Source: Gammaproteobacteria bacterium (GTDB taxonomy: Bacteria > Pseudomonadota > Gammaproteobacteria > Chromatiales > Chromatiaceae). From it: a DNA stretch of 7,603 nt. The DNA lies in assembly GCA_030594925.1 (NCBI GenBank), contig JAUVEG010000056.1, positions 1 through 7,603 of the forward strand. Reading direction: 5' to 3'. The notes beneath the pieces are model-generated. The model was not told the origin of the DNA, searched no databases, and saw only the letters and a list, made by a program, of their open reading frames with translations. Positions 1-6,343 of the stretch are shown here, piece after piece. Made by a program: the position numbers and the translations under genes. How positions within the stretch are numbered: the first letter of the stretch is position 1; the number at the start of each line of letters is the position of its first letter.

Positions 1-212
1 CTCTGCGTTTCCCTGATCTGATAGAGGGTGATGCGTCTGCCGTCAGCAGCAGGCTTGAAGACACGCACCACGCCCTGTGTGAGGATAATCAGGCTGCTGC
101 ATTGATCACCCTGTACGCAAATCCGTGCACCGGCAGGAGCAGAGATATTTTGTGTCCTGGAGGAGTGCTGCTGCAGAAAGTCGAATATAGTTTGATGTGT
201 TTGCGTGGGCAT
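1..212 (-). CDS. Crp/Fnr-family transcriptional regulator, N-terminal part (runs off left edge)
   Basis: Reading the minus strand from the ATG at 212 gives 70 open codons with no stop before the window ends. Residues about 24-65 look like the start of a cyclic-nucleotide-binding (cupin-type) sensor domain of the Crp/Fnr family: PAGARICVQGD, then LIILTQGVVRVFK, then DGRRITLYQI. These match the usual beta-roll pattern of 'paG..i..qGd', 'l.G.vrv' and 'dGr.itLy.i'. The DNA-binding helix-turn-helix would lie beyond the window, so the assignment rests on the sensor half only. The start lies 3 bp after the mutS stop. GGAG in the last mutS codons is 12 nt upstream, somewhat far, so translational coupling to mutS is likely. 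The family often has a Pro-Gly-Glu stretch after 'Ly.i'; here the reading is IRETQ, which may be divergence, a small deletion or an error near the edge. The effector is unknown. Confidence 0.72.
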   Translation of the reverse strand, partial: MPTQTHQTIFDFLQQHSSRTQNISAPAGARICVQGDQCSSLIILTQGVVRVFKPAADGRRITLYQIRETQ

Positions 213-215
213 AAT

Positions 216-2786
216 TCAGAGTTTCTCCGCGGTCTCCTTGAGCTTGTAGAGCATCTCCAGCGCCGCGCGGGGAGTCAACTCATCCGGATCGATGGCATCC
301 ATCATATTGTGGAGCGGGTCATCGGCCTGCGGCATCCCTGCAAACAGCGACAGCTGGTTGGTCGGCGCCTGCTCGGTTGCTTGCTGCTCCAGCTCCTGAA
401 GCCGTTGGCGTGCGCGCTTGATGACGGACCTGGGCACACCGGCAAGCTGCGCCACCTGCAGACCGTAACTCTGGTTGGCGGGGCCATCCTTGACGCTGTG
501 CAGGAAGACGATGGAGTCGCCATGCTCGATGGCGTCGAGATGCACATTGGCGATGCCTGTATATTCATCCGTCAGCGTGGTGAGCTCAAAATAGTGGGTG
601 GCGAACAATGTATAAGCCTTGATGGTTGTCGCCAGCTCGATCGCGCTTGACCATGCCAGTGACAAACCATCGAAGGTGCTGGTGCCGCGTCCTATCTCAT
701 CCATCAACACCAGTGACCTGGAGGTGGCGTTGTGCAGGATATTGGCGGTCTCCTCCATCTCCACCATGAATGTCGAGCGGCCGCCTGCAAGATCATCCGA
801 AGCGCCGATGCGTGAAAAGATACGATCGATGGGGCCAATGGTTGCAGCCGCCGCCGGCACGAAACTCCCCGTATACGCGATCAGTACGATCAGAGCGGTC
901 TGTCGCATGAATGTCGATTTACCGCCCATATTGGGACCGGTGATAATCAGGATGCGGCGTTGCTGGTTCAAAACGGCATCGTTGGCAACGAAGGGGGCGT
1001 CTGAGACCTGTTCAACCACCGGATGGCGCCCGCCATCGATATGGATACCCTCGGAGTCTGTCAGCTGCGGCCGGTTCAGGTTTAGCGACTGCGCCCGTTC
1101 TGCAAGATTGGATAATACATCGAATGCGGCGATGGCCGCTGCAGATTGCTGCAGCGGCGGGATATGTTCACCAAGCTGCTCCAGCAACTCCTCATAGAGC
1201 ATCTTCTCGCGCGCCAGCGATCGTTCGCGGGCACTCAATACCTGGTTCTCGAACTTCTTCAGCTCCGGGGTGATATAGCGCTCTGCATTCTTCAACGTCT
1301 GGCGGCGAACATAGTGCTCCGGCGCCTGTTCGGCATGGATTTTACTGATTTCGATGTAGAAGCCATGCACCCGGTTGTAGCTGACTTTCAGCGTCTGGAT
1401 ACCGCTGCTTTCGCGTTCGCGCTGCTCCAGATCAAGCAGGAACTGATCTGCATTCTGCGACAGGTTGCGCAGCTCATCCAGTTGATCGTCATACTGCCCG
1501 GCGATAACACCACCGTCACGAATCAGCACGGGGGGATTCTCGATGATCGCCTCATGCAGCAGTGTCAGCAGTTGCGCATGGGTATCGAGTTGTTGTGACA
1601 ATGCGCCCAGCAGTTCCCCCGAGATTGCCTGCAGCGCGCGCTGGAGCCGGGGTATCACCGCCAGTGAGTCACGCAGCACGGCCAGGTCACGTGGGCGGGC
1701 GCTCTTCAGGGCAATGCGTGCGACGATACGTTCGATGTCGCCAATGCCGCGCAGCAGGTCGCTGAGCGTGTCATGGATGCCGCTCTGCAGCAATTCATCA
1801 ACGGCGTCATGACGCGCCCCGACTACAAGATGATCCCGCAACGGTCGGCTGATCCAGCGGCGCAGCAGGCGGCTGCCCATGGCGGTTGCAGTGCAGTCGA
1901 GGATCGCTGCCAGGGTATTGCTGTCGTCTCCGGAGACGGAGTGTTCCAGCTCGAGATTGCGGCGTGTGGCCGCATCGATGATGATGGCTTCATCACGGCT
2001 CTCTACGGTGAGCGCCGTGATATGCGGCAATGCGGCCTGCTGGGTCTCCTCCACATACTGCAGCAGCGCGCCGGCGGCGCTGATTGCCACAGGCAGGTGG
2101 CTGCAGCCAAAACCGCCCAGATCCCTTGTGCCGAAATGACGGGTGAGCAGCAGTGTTGCTGAATCAAGGTCGAAGTGCCACAGCGCGCGATGCGTGGCTC
2201 CCTTGAAATGTGTCAGCAGTTGCGATACTGGCGTCGAGGCTTCATCACTCTCTGCAAGCAGCAGCTCTGCAGGCCGGAGTCGTTCCAGTTCACTGGCAAG
2301 CGCTTCGGCAGTATCGACTTGCTGCAGGGTAAAGCGGCCGCTGCCGAGATCGAGTACGGCAAGGCCAAAGCCGTTGTCATCATAGACGGCGGCAAGCAGA
2401 TTGTCGCGGCGATCTTCGAGCAGCGCCTCGTCGGTTACCGTGCCGGGAGTGACAATGCGCATTACCTTGCGTTCGACCGGTCCCTTTGATGCGGCGGGGT
2501 CGCCGATTTGTTCACAAATTGCGACTGACTCCCCTCGCCTGACGAGTCGCGCCAGGTACCCTTCGGCGGCATGATGGGGGATGCCCGCCATGGGGATGGG
2601 TTTGCCGTTGCTTTTACCGCGTTTGGTGAGGGTGATGTCAAGCAGCTGCGAGGCGCGCACGGCATCGTCATAAAAGAGTTCGTAAAAATCCCCCATGCGG
2701 TAGAACAGCAGCATCTGCGGGTGTTCGGACTTGATGCGCAGATATTGCTGCATCATCGGCGTGTGCTTGGCGCCGGAGTGACCCAT
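216..2786 (-). CDS. mutS: DNA mismatch repair protein MutS
   Basis: MutS binds base mismatches and small loops in newly replicated DNA and, with ATP, recruits MutL. The product has 856 residues (E. coli MutS has 853). In order: the mismatch-binding N-terminal domain with the GDFYELF wedge at about 32-38 (Phe34 stacks on the mismatch, Glu36 contacts it); connector, lever and clamp domains; the ATPase with Walker [10 protein letters not shown] at about 617-625, Walker [12 protein letters not shown] at about 692-702 (Asp696, Glu697) and FATHY at about 728-732. Near the C terminus are a beta-clamp-binding motif QLSLF (about 811-815) and the oligomerisation tail [18 protein letters not shown]. All key residues are present, so it should be active. 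I chose the ATG at 2786, which overlaps the cupin stop as TGATG; a TTG one codon upstream is possible but less likely. The usual recA/cinA neighbours are absent; mutS sits between a cupin and a Crp/Fnr gene in an apparent operon. Confidence 0.98.
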   Translation of the reverse strand: MGHSGAKHTPMMQQYLRIKSEHPQMLLFYRMGDFYELFYDDAVRASQLLDITLTKRGKSNGKPIPMAGIPHHAAEGYLARLVRRGESVAICEQIGDPAASKGPVERKVMRIVTPGTVTDEALLEDRRDNLLAAVYDDNGFGLAVLDLGSGRFTLQQVDTAEALASELERLRPAELLLAESDEASTPVSQLLTHFKGATHRALWHFDLDSATLLLTRHFGTRDLGGFGCSHLPVAISAAGALLQYVEETQQAALPHITALTVESRDEAIIIDAATRRNLELEHSVSGDDSNTLAAILDCTATAMGSRLLRRWISRPLRDHLVVGARHDAVDELLQSGIHDTLSDLLRGIGDIERIVARIALKSARPRDLAVLRDSLAVIPRLQRALQAISGELLGALSQQLDTHAQLLTLLHEAIIENPPVLIRDGGVIAGQYDDQLDELRNLSQNADQFLLDLEQRERESSGIQTLKVSYNRVHGFYIEISKIHAEQAPEHYVRRQTLKNAERYITPELKKFENQVLSARERSLAREKMLYEELLEQLGEHIPPLQQSAAAIAAFDVLSNLAERAQSLNLNRPQLTDSEGIHIDGGRHPVVEQVSDAPFVANDAVLNQQRRILIITGPNMGGKSTFMRQTALIVLIAYTGSFVPAAAATIGPIDRIFSRIGASDDLAGGRSTFMVEMEETANILHNATSRSLVLMDEIGRGTSTFDGLSLAWSSAIELATTIKAYTLFATHYFELTTLTDEYTGIANVHLDAIEHGDSIVFLHSVKDGPANQSYGLQVAQLAGVPRSVIKRARQRLQELEQQATEQAPTNQLSLFAGMPQADDPLHNMMDAIDPDELTPRAALEMLYKLKETAEKL

Positions 2787-3070
2787 CAACCGAAGCGGTA
2801 GTATTTTTCGACGGCTTCCACGATTTCCCAGTGACAGGTCATGCCTTTGGGAAAGGTGATGAAATCTCCGCGTTTGAACTCCTGTGGTTCTCCACCGTCC
2901 GGGGTGACAACGATGCGTCCCTTGATGATGTAGCAGCTCTCCTGCTCCTTGTAGGTCCAGGGGAACTCCGAAACTTCTTTGCTCCAGACGGGCCAGTCAT
3001 AGACGCCGATGACCTCGAGTTTGGCGGGGGAGGGATTGTGTTCACAGTAGATCTCAGATGAATCGCTCAT
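2786..3070 (-). CDS. small cupin-domain protein (DUF861/EutQ-like cupin_3 family)
   Basis: This is a 94-residue single-domain cupin beginning [20 protein letters not shown]. The signature stretches are [18 protein letters not shown] (23-40), [15 protein letters not shown] (46-60) and [16 protein letters not shown] (68-83). The last is the second cupin motif with Gly68, Pro74, Gly76 and His80. The HxH metal pair of the first cupin motif is absent, as in many cupin_3/EutQ-like proteins, so a metal enzyme activity is not supported. Related proteins are short, cytosolic and functionally uncharacterised. The frame stays open upstream to a GTG at 3151 (121 residues), but the family's conserved part begins at the ATG chosen here; neither start has a clear ribosome-binding site. 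The stop overlaps the mutS start by one base, so the two are probably co-transcribed and translationally coupled. No functional link to mismatch repair is known to me. Confidence 0.87.
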   Translation of the reverse strand: MSDSSEIYCEHNPSPAKLEVIGVYDWPVWSKEVSEFPWTYKEQESCYIIKGRIVVTPDGGEPQEFKRGDFITFPKGMTCHWEIVEAVEKYYRFG

Positions 3071-3163
3071 AGTTGCTTTGATGATTGCTGAATAAGCCGC
3101 TGATTCTATCCGAAACCACGGAGTTTGCGTAGTCTCATCAGGCTGATTCACAACTGCTATACC

Positions 3164-3169
3164 ACTATA
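3164..3169 (-). promoter_or_regulatory. weak -10 candidate for the cupin-mutS operon
   Basis: On the minus strand the hexamer TATAGT (5/6 to TATAAT) lies about 94 bases before the chosen cupin start, within an 8-bp tandem in which CTATAC occurs at 3157-3162 and 3165-3170 on the plus strand. No convincing -35 hexamer is found 15-19 bp upstream, so this is a low-confidence prediction, listed only because the leftward operon needs a promoter somewhere in this AT-rich divergent region. Confidence 0.22.
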
Positions 3170-3246
3170 CTGTTATTTATGAATATTCCCCGAATCTAAT
3201 ATTTATGACCTGAGGCGCTGCCATAAAAAAATTCTTTATTGCAATA

Positions 3247-3260
3247 TTGATTAATCTCAA
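3247..3260 (+). promoter_or_regulatory. FNR/DNR-type binding site upstream of the hemerythrin-like gene
   Basis: The sequence TTGATTAATCTCAA matches the FNR/DNR consensus TTGAT-N4-ATCAA at 9 of 10 defined bases (the only difference is C for A at 3256). Its centre is 3253.5. The best downstream -10 hexamer, TACAAT at 3286-3291, implies transcription starting at about 3295-3298, which puts the box near -41.5 to -44.5, close to the classical class II activator position. The site could serve FNR (low oxygen), DNR/NnrR-type (nitric oxide) or another Crp/Fnr paralogue; the sequence alone does not separate these. Confidence 0.6.
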
Positions 3261-3285
3261 TACAATGGTTTTAGTATTGTTATTT

Positions 3286-3291
3286 TACAAT
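3286..3291 (+). promoter_or_regulatory. -10 element of the predicted hemerythrin-like gene promoter
   Basis: TACAAT matches the sigma-70 -10 consensus at 5 of 6 bases and lies 74 bases before the ATG at 3365. No good -35 hexamer is present at 15-18 bp spacing, as expected for a promoter relying on an activator bound at the FNR-like box upstream. An overlapping alternative is TATTTT at 3281-3286. The predicted untranslated leader is about 67-70 bases. Confidence 0.45.
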
Positions 3292-3354
3292 GGCGTTAAT
3301 TCTCTGCTAATGAATGCAACAAGCCTATTGATGCTATATCGATTTAAGGAGTAT

Positions 3355-3359
3355 GGAGG
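3355..3359 (+). promoter_or_regulatory. ribosome-binding site that decides the hemerythrin-like start
   Basis: GGAGG lies 5 nt before the ATG at 3365. It overlaps the alternative in-frame ATG at 3353-3355 and its next codons, so ribosomes positioned here would use the downstream ATG. The other SD-like string, AAGGAG at 3346-3351, is 13 nt from ATG 3365 and 1 nt from ATG 3353. Confidence 0.6.
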
Positions 3360-3364
3360 AAAAA

Positions 3365-3814
3365 ATGGTTACTTACGATGATCTCAATTCACAGAATGAC
3401 AGAATTACAGAGCTCTCTCATGTGCTGAACAAACTGCTCTCTGACCGGGGGCTGTGTAATTCAGAGGTTACCTGCGACCTCTTTTTTCAATATGTTGAAA
3501 ATGTACAGGATCACCTGAAGCTGGAAGACCGGCATATCTACCGTCAAATGTTGACGCACCGGGATCAGGGGGTCAGAAATACTGCGACGAAATTCATGTC
3601 CGGCCAGGTGGAAATCAAGCGCGTATTCGCATCCTATCTGAGAAAGTGGTGCAAAAAGCGCGGCCATGAACTGAAAATCAATGATTACGAGCAGTTTGCG
3701 AAGGAGACGGATGAGATGTTTGAACTGGTTCTGGATCGCATCCAGGATGAATCAGAAAACCTCTTTCCACTGCTGCGTGAAATCACCGGCGAGAGTCATC
3801 TGTTGGTAGCTTGA
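3365..3814 (+). CDS. hemerythrin-like (HHE-type) helical protein
   Basis: A 149-residue, highly charged, apparently all-helical cytosolic protein with no signal peptide or membrane segment. It resembles hemerythrin/HHE cation-binding proteins, which form four-helix bundles around a di-iron site that binds oxygen or takes part in nitric oxide or iron-sulfur stress responses. Visible candidate ligands are His19, the H-x3-E pair His50/Glu54, His57, and the C-terminal DESENLFPLL (128-137), which mimics the family's 'EE..lfPll' helix. The histidine that normally precedes that helix is missing (RIQDES), so the metal site may be incomplete or altered. I chose the ATG at 3365 because GGAGG at 3355-3359 lies 5 nt before it. 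The upstream in-frame ATG at 3353 has AAGGAG only 1 nt away, too close to work. The gene stands alone between its FNR-like promoter and a REP-like hairpin element. Family membership is probable, function inferred. Confidence 0.7.
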   Translation: MVTYDDLNSQNDRITELSHVLNKLLSDRGLCNSEVTCDLFFQYVENVQDHLKLEDRHIYRQMLTHRDQGVRNTATKFMSGQVEIKRVFASYLRKWCKKRGHELKINDYEQFAKETDEMFELVLDRIQDESENLFPLLREITGESHLLVA

Positions 3815-3827
3815 AAATAAGTTTGCA

Positions 3828-3922
3828 GTTGGCAGATTTGTAGGGCGGCATAAGCGACAGCGCATCCCGCCATTGTCTGGTGCAATGCGCTGTCGCTTAT
3901 TGCACCCTACGTTTCTGCCAAC
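3828..3922. repeat. 95-bp REP/BIME-like element: two inverted hairpin units
   Basis: Two 44-bp arms (3828-3871 and 3879-3922) are reverse complements with few mismatches, separated by 7 bp. Each arm begins GTTGGCAGA, continues with GTAGGG after 3 bp, and holds the shared core ATAAGCGACAGCGCAT. Each arm is itself a hairpin: GGCGGcAT with ATcCCGCC on the left (3844-3871) and GGTGCAAT with ATTGCACC on the right (3879-3906). The arms differ by paired changes that keep the stems. The core resembles a short palindromic repeat I recall as scattered through many proteobacterial intergenic regions. It starts 14 bp after the hemerythrin-like stop codon and may also end or stabilise that transcript, although no T-tract follows. 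Confidence 0.85.
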
Positions 3923-3996
3923 CACTATTACCAATACCTTGAACATCCCCGAACTCCCTTCTCTCAGGTGTTGCTGAATCTCTGCACGGATTTACT

Positions 3997-4011
3997 GTGC
4001 AAAGATTGCAC
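3997..4011. promoter_or_regulatory. palindrome abutting the trpB promoter (candidate operator)
   Basis: GTGCAA-AGA-TTGCAC is a perfect 6-bp inverted repeat ending right at the predicted -35 hexamer of trpB, centred about 43 bases before the predicted transcription start. The left half can alternatively pair with TGCAC at 3983-3987. Position and symmetry suggest a binding site for a dimeric regulator; its identity is unknown. Confidence 0.35.
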
Positions 4012-4040
4012 CTGACTGTACTATGCCCCTGCCTTACAAT
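4012..4040 (+). promoter_or_regulatory. predicted sigma-70 promoter of trpB
   Basis: CTGACT at 4012-4017 (4/6 to TTGACA) and TACAAT at 4035-4040 (5/6 to TATAAT) are separated by 17 bp. Transcription would start near 4047, leaving a leader of about 25 bases that contains the strong ribosome-binding site GGAGG at 4061-4065. A leader this short has no room for a classical trp leader peptide attenuator. Confidence 0.5.
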
Positions 4041-4071
4041 AAAACTGATATCAATCTACCGGAGGAATCCT

Positions 4072-5268
4072 ATGATCGACACATCCCTGATGCCTGATGA
4101 AAATGGCTATTTTGGAGAATATGGGGGGCAGATAATCCCTCCGGAACTGATACAGATCATGAATGACATCAATGATGCCTATGATGAAATCCGTCAGACA
4201 AGCGCATTTCAGGATGAGTTGGCTGATCTGAATAAACACTATGTAGGGCGGCCCAGTCCGATCTATTACGCCAAAAAATTGAGTGAACAGATTGGCGGCG
4301 CCCGCATCTTCCTCAAACGTGAAGACCTCAACCACACCGGCGCGCACAAGATCAACCACTGCCTTGGCGAAGCGCTGCTGGCAAAGCATATGGGGAAAAC
4401 CAAGGTGCTGGCGGAGACCGGCGCCGGGCAGCATGGTGTGGCGCTGGCTACAGCCTGCACGCTGATGGATATCGAGTGTGAAATTCACATGGGTGAAATC
4501 GATATCGAAAAGGAGCACCCCAATGTCACCAAGATGAAAATCCTCGGCTGCAAACTGGTTCCTGTGACGCGCGGCACCAAAACCCTGAAAGACGCCGTTG
4601 ACAGCGCTTTTGAGGAGTACCTGAAGGATCCTGTCAACTACTTCTATGCGATCGGCTCTGTTGTCGGGCCGCATCCTTTCCCCAGGATGGTGCGTGATTT
4701 CCAGAGCATCGTCGGTAAAGAGGCGCGCGCCCAGTTTCTTGAAGAGCAGGGAGAGCTGCCGGATATTGTTATGGCCTGCGTCGGCGGCGGTTCCAATGCG
4801 ATCGGTCTTTTTACTGAATTTTTGCAGGATGAGTCGGTTGAGATGATTGGTGTAGAGCCAGCCGGAAAAGGCCTGGATACTCCGGATAATGCAGCGACAC
4901 TGACGCTTGGCAGCAAAGGCGCCCTGCATGGTTTCAAGTGCTACAACCTGCAGGATGATAATGGTGAGCCGCTGCCGGTCTACTCGATCGCGTCCGGTCT
5001 CGATTACCCGGGAGTCGGTCCGCAGCACTGTTACCTGAAAGATCTCGGCCGTGTCCGCTATGAATCCGTCGATGACAAGGCATGTCTGGACGCCTTCATG
5101 ATCCTGTCACGCACCGAGGGAATCATCCCGGCGCTCGAGAGCGCCCATGCTGTTGCCTACGCAATGGATATCGCGAAGGATATGTCAGCAGATCAAACCA
5201 TCCTCATCAACCTCTCGGGCCGTGGCGACAAGGATGCGGACTTTGTCGCGGAGCGTCTCTCGTTGTAA
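4072..5268 (+). CDS. trpB: tryptophan synthase beta chain (orphan trpB)
   Basis: TrpB is the PLP enzyme that joins indole and L-serine to make L-tryptophan, normally in an alpha2-beta2 complex with TrpA. The product has 398 residues (E. coli TrpB has 397), so it is TrpB1-class rather than the longer TrpB2. Visible motifs: [10 protein letters not shown] (14-23), GRPSPIY (59-65), [14 protein letters not shown] (82-95) with the PLP lysine Lys93, AETGAGQHG (114-122) with catalytic Glu115, phosphate-binding [10 protein letters not shown] (236-245), SAGL-like [13 protein letters not shown] (307-319), EGIIPALES (349-357) and NLSGRGDKD (380-388) with Ser382. All catalytic residues are intact. The ATG at 4072 has GGAGG 6 nt upstream; the 25-codon upstream extension lacks family similarity. 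No trpA, trpF or trpC flanks it, and a terminator follows, so it is a monocistronic stand-alone trpB, possibly a second copy. NHTGAHKIN differs from the HGGAHKTN form of enteric TrpB. Confidence 0.95.
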   Translation: MIDTSLMPDENGYFGEYGGQIIPPELIQIMNDINDAYDEIRQTSAFQDELADLNKHYVGRPSPIYYAKKLSEQIGGARIFLKREDLNHTGAHKINHCLGEALLAKHMGKTKVLAETGAGQHGVALATACTLMDIECEIHMGEIDIEKEHPNVTKMKILGCKLVPVTRGTKTLKDAVDSAFEEYLKDPVNYFYAIGSVVGPHPFPRMVRDFQSIVGKEARAQFLEEQGELPDIVMACVGGGSNAIGLFTEFLQDESVEMIGVEPAGKGLDTPDNAATLTLGSKGALHGFKCYNLQDDNGEPLPVYSIASGLDYPGVGPQHCYLKDLGRVRYESVDDKACLDAFMILSRTEGIIPALESAHAVAYAMDIAKDMSADQTILINLSGRGDKDADFVAERLSL

Positions 5269-5281
5269 ATAAAGTTTTAGG

Positions 5282-5332
5282 CTTTCCTCTCGTACTCACC
5301 CAGGAGCGGTGGAACGAGGAAGGTCTTTTTTT
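5282..5332 (+). terminator. rho-independent terminator of trpB
   Basis: CTTTCCTC at 5282-5289 pairs with GAGGAAGG at 5316-5323 (one G-U pair), with further pairing inside (CACC 5297-5300 with GGTG 5308-5311). TCTTTTTTT follows directly, ending at 5332. It lies 13 bases after the trpB stop, so transcription of trpB should end before the permease genes. Confidence 0.72.
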
Positions 5333-5401
5333 ACCACGGAACACACGGACAACACGGAATTGTTTTATTTTTCTTTCCGTCTGTTCAGTGTGTTCCGTGG
5401 T
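5333..5401. repeat. inverted repeat with 9-bp-phased CACGGA units
   Basis: Arms 5333-5359 and 5375-5401 pair at 23 of 27 positions; the outer 14 bp (ACCACGGAACACAC) are perfect, around a T-rich 15-nt loop. The left arm holds CACGGA at 5335, 5344 and 5353, exactly 9 bp apart. Similar ACCACGGA-type repeats are, as I recall, scattered between genes in many proteobacteria. It lies between the trpB terminator and the permease pair, with no promoter I can defend. Confidence 0.75.
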
Positions 5402-5434
5402 TTATTGTTTTTGACCTTTTTTCGTGGTTGAAGA

Positions 5435-6343
5435 ATGACCTCACGCCTGCTCTCCGCGCTGATCACCCTGTTTGGCGTTGTCACCCTGGTCTTCTTCCTG
5501 ATTCACCTCATTCCCGGTGATCCGGTTGAATATATCCTGGGTGACTCGGCAAGACCTGCCGACCGCAATGCATTGCGTCAGCAGTTGGGACTCGATCAGC
5601 CGCTTCTGCTGCAATACAGCAGCTATCTCACCAATCTGCTGTCACTGGATCTTGGCAAGTCTCTGCACAGCAACCAGTCAGTCACCGCACTGCTGGCGGA
5701 GCGCTTTCCGGCGACGCTGGAACTGGCGCTGGCTGCCTTTATCATTGCGGTGCTAATTGCAGTTCCGCTTGGCGTCATGGCTGCCAGGAGACGGGGGACG
5801 GCCTGGGACAGCGGCGCCATGACCATCTCGCTGCTGGGTGTATCGATACCCAACTTCTGGCTTGGACCCATGCTGATCCTGCTGTTTTCACTGTGGCTTG
5901 GATGGACGCCGGTGAGCGGCAGGGAGCAGCCGGGATCGCTGATCCTGCCGGCAATCACGCTCGGTGCCTCGTTGTCAGCCGTGCTGGCGCGAATGGTGCG
6001 CAGTACGTTGCTGGAGGTGCTCAATGAAGATTACATCCGCACCGCCAGGGCGAAAGGTCTCAAGGAGAGCAGTGTTATCTGGAGACATGCATTGATGAAT
6101 ACGATGCTGCCTGTGGTGACCCTGCTGGGATTGCAACTGGGCGCCTTGCTGGCAGGCGCAGTTATCACCGAGACGGTATTCTCCTGGCCTGGCATCGGCT
6201 CACTGCTGATCGAATCGATTCAGAAACGTGACTACCCGCTCGTGCAGGGGTGTGTGCTGCTGGTTGCAGTGAGTTACCTGTTGATCAATACAGCTACGGA
6301 TCTTCTCTATCAACTGCTGGATCCAAGGATCAGGTCGCGATGA
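5435..6343 (+). CDS. ABC transporter permease, DppB/OppB/NikB family
   Basis: A 302-residue inner-membrane permease of the peptide/nickel uptake ABC class. With a DppC-type partner it forms the channel through which a periplasmic binding protein delivers its substrate, powered by two ATPases. Seen in the sequence: a first membrane helix at about 5-25 followed by the family motif IHLIPGDP (23-30), LGLDQPLLLQY (51-61) and DLGKS (72-76); further hydrophobic helices at about 95-117, 131-156, 170-190, 222-247 and 270-292; and the cytoplasmic EAA loop that docks the ATPase, DYIRTARAKGL followed by IWRHALMNTMLP (about 199-226). Length is near the family's usual 300-340. The ATG at 5435 has only a weak GAAGA ribosome-binding site. 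Its stop overlaps the next permease start by 4 bp. No binding protein or ATPase gene is present, so the substrate (peptide, nickel or other) cannot be called. Confidence 0.95.
   Translation: MTSRLLSALITLFGVVTLVFFLIHLIPGDPVEYILGDSARPADRNALRQQLGLDQPLLLQYSSYLTNLLSLDLGKSLHSNQSVTALLAERFPATLELALAAFIIAVLIAVPLGVMAARRRGTAWDSGAMTISLLGVSIPNFWLGPMLILLFSLWLGWTPVSGREQPGSLILPAITLGASLSAVLARMVRSTLLEVLNEDYIRTARAKGLKESSVIWRHALMNTMLPVVTLLGLQLGALLAGAVITETVFSWPGIGSLLIESIQKRDYPLVQGCVLLVAVSYLLINTATDLLYQLLDPRIRSR

Noticed and set aside
102..650. A 182-codon plus-strand frame at the left end
   Set aside because: It runs antisense to mutS and to the Crp/Fnr gene start, and its translation shows no family features.
2787..2789. 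TTG as the mutS start
   Set aside because: It adds one residue only; the adjacent ATG at 2786 gives the usual stop-start overlap and is the more common start codon.
3071..3151. GTG start for the cupin protein at 3151
   Set aside because: The extra 27 residues lack cupin similarity, there is no ribosome-binding site, and the only -10 candidate would leave almost no leader. It cannot be excluded fully.
3353..3355. ATG at 3353 as the hemerythrin-like start
   Set aside because: Its SD-like AAGGAG is 1 nt away, whereas the ATG at 3365 has GGAGG at proper spacing.
3828..3922. CRISPR repeat or attachment site
   Set aside because: Only one inverted pair is present, with no regular spacers, no cas genes and no integrase; the structure fits a REP/BIME-like element.
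4051..5028. A 325-codon open frame antisense to trpB
   Set aside because: It lies wholly opposite a clearly real gene, has no recognisable domain, and its openness follows from the codon bias of trpB.
5333..5401. Remnant of an insertion sequence with terminal inverted repeats
   Set aside because: The arms are only 15 bp apart with nothing coding between them, so it is at most a MITE-like or fold-back repeat.
5411..5416. TTGACC as a -35 box for the permease operon
   Set aside because: A -10 at normal spacing would fall on the start codon, and no TATAAT-like hexamer is there.
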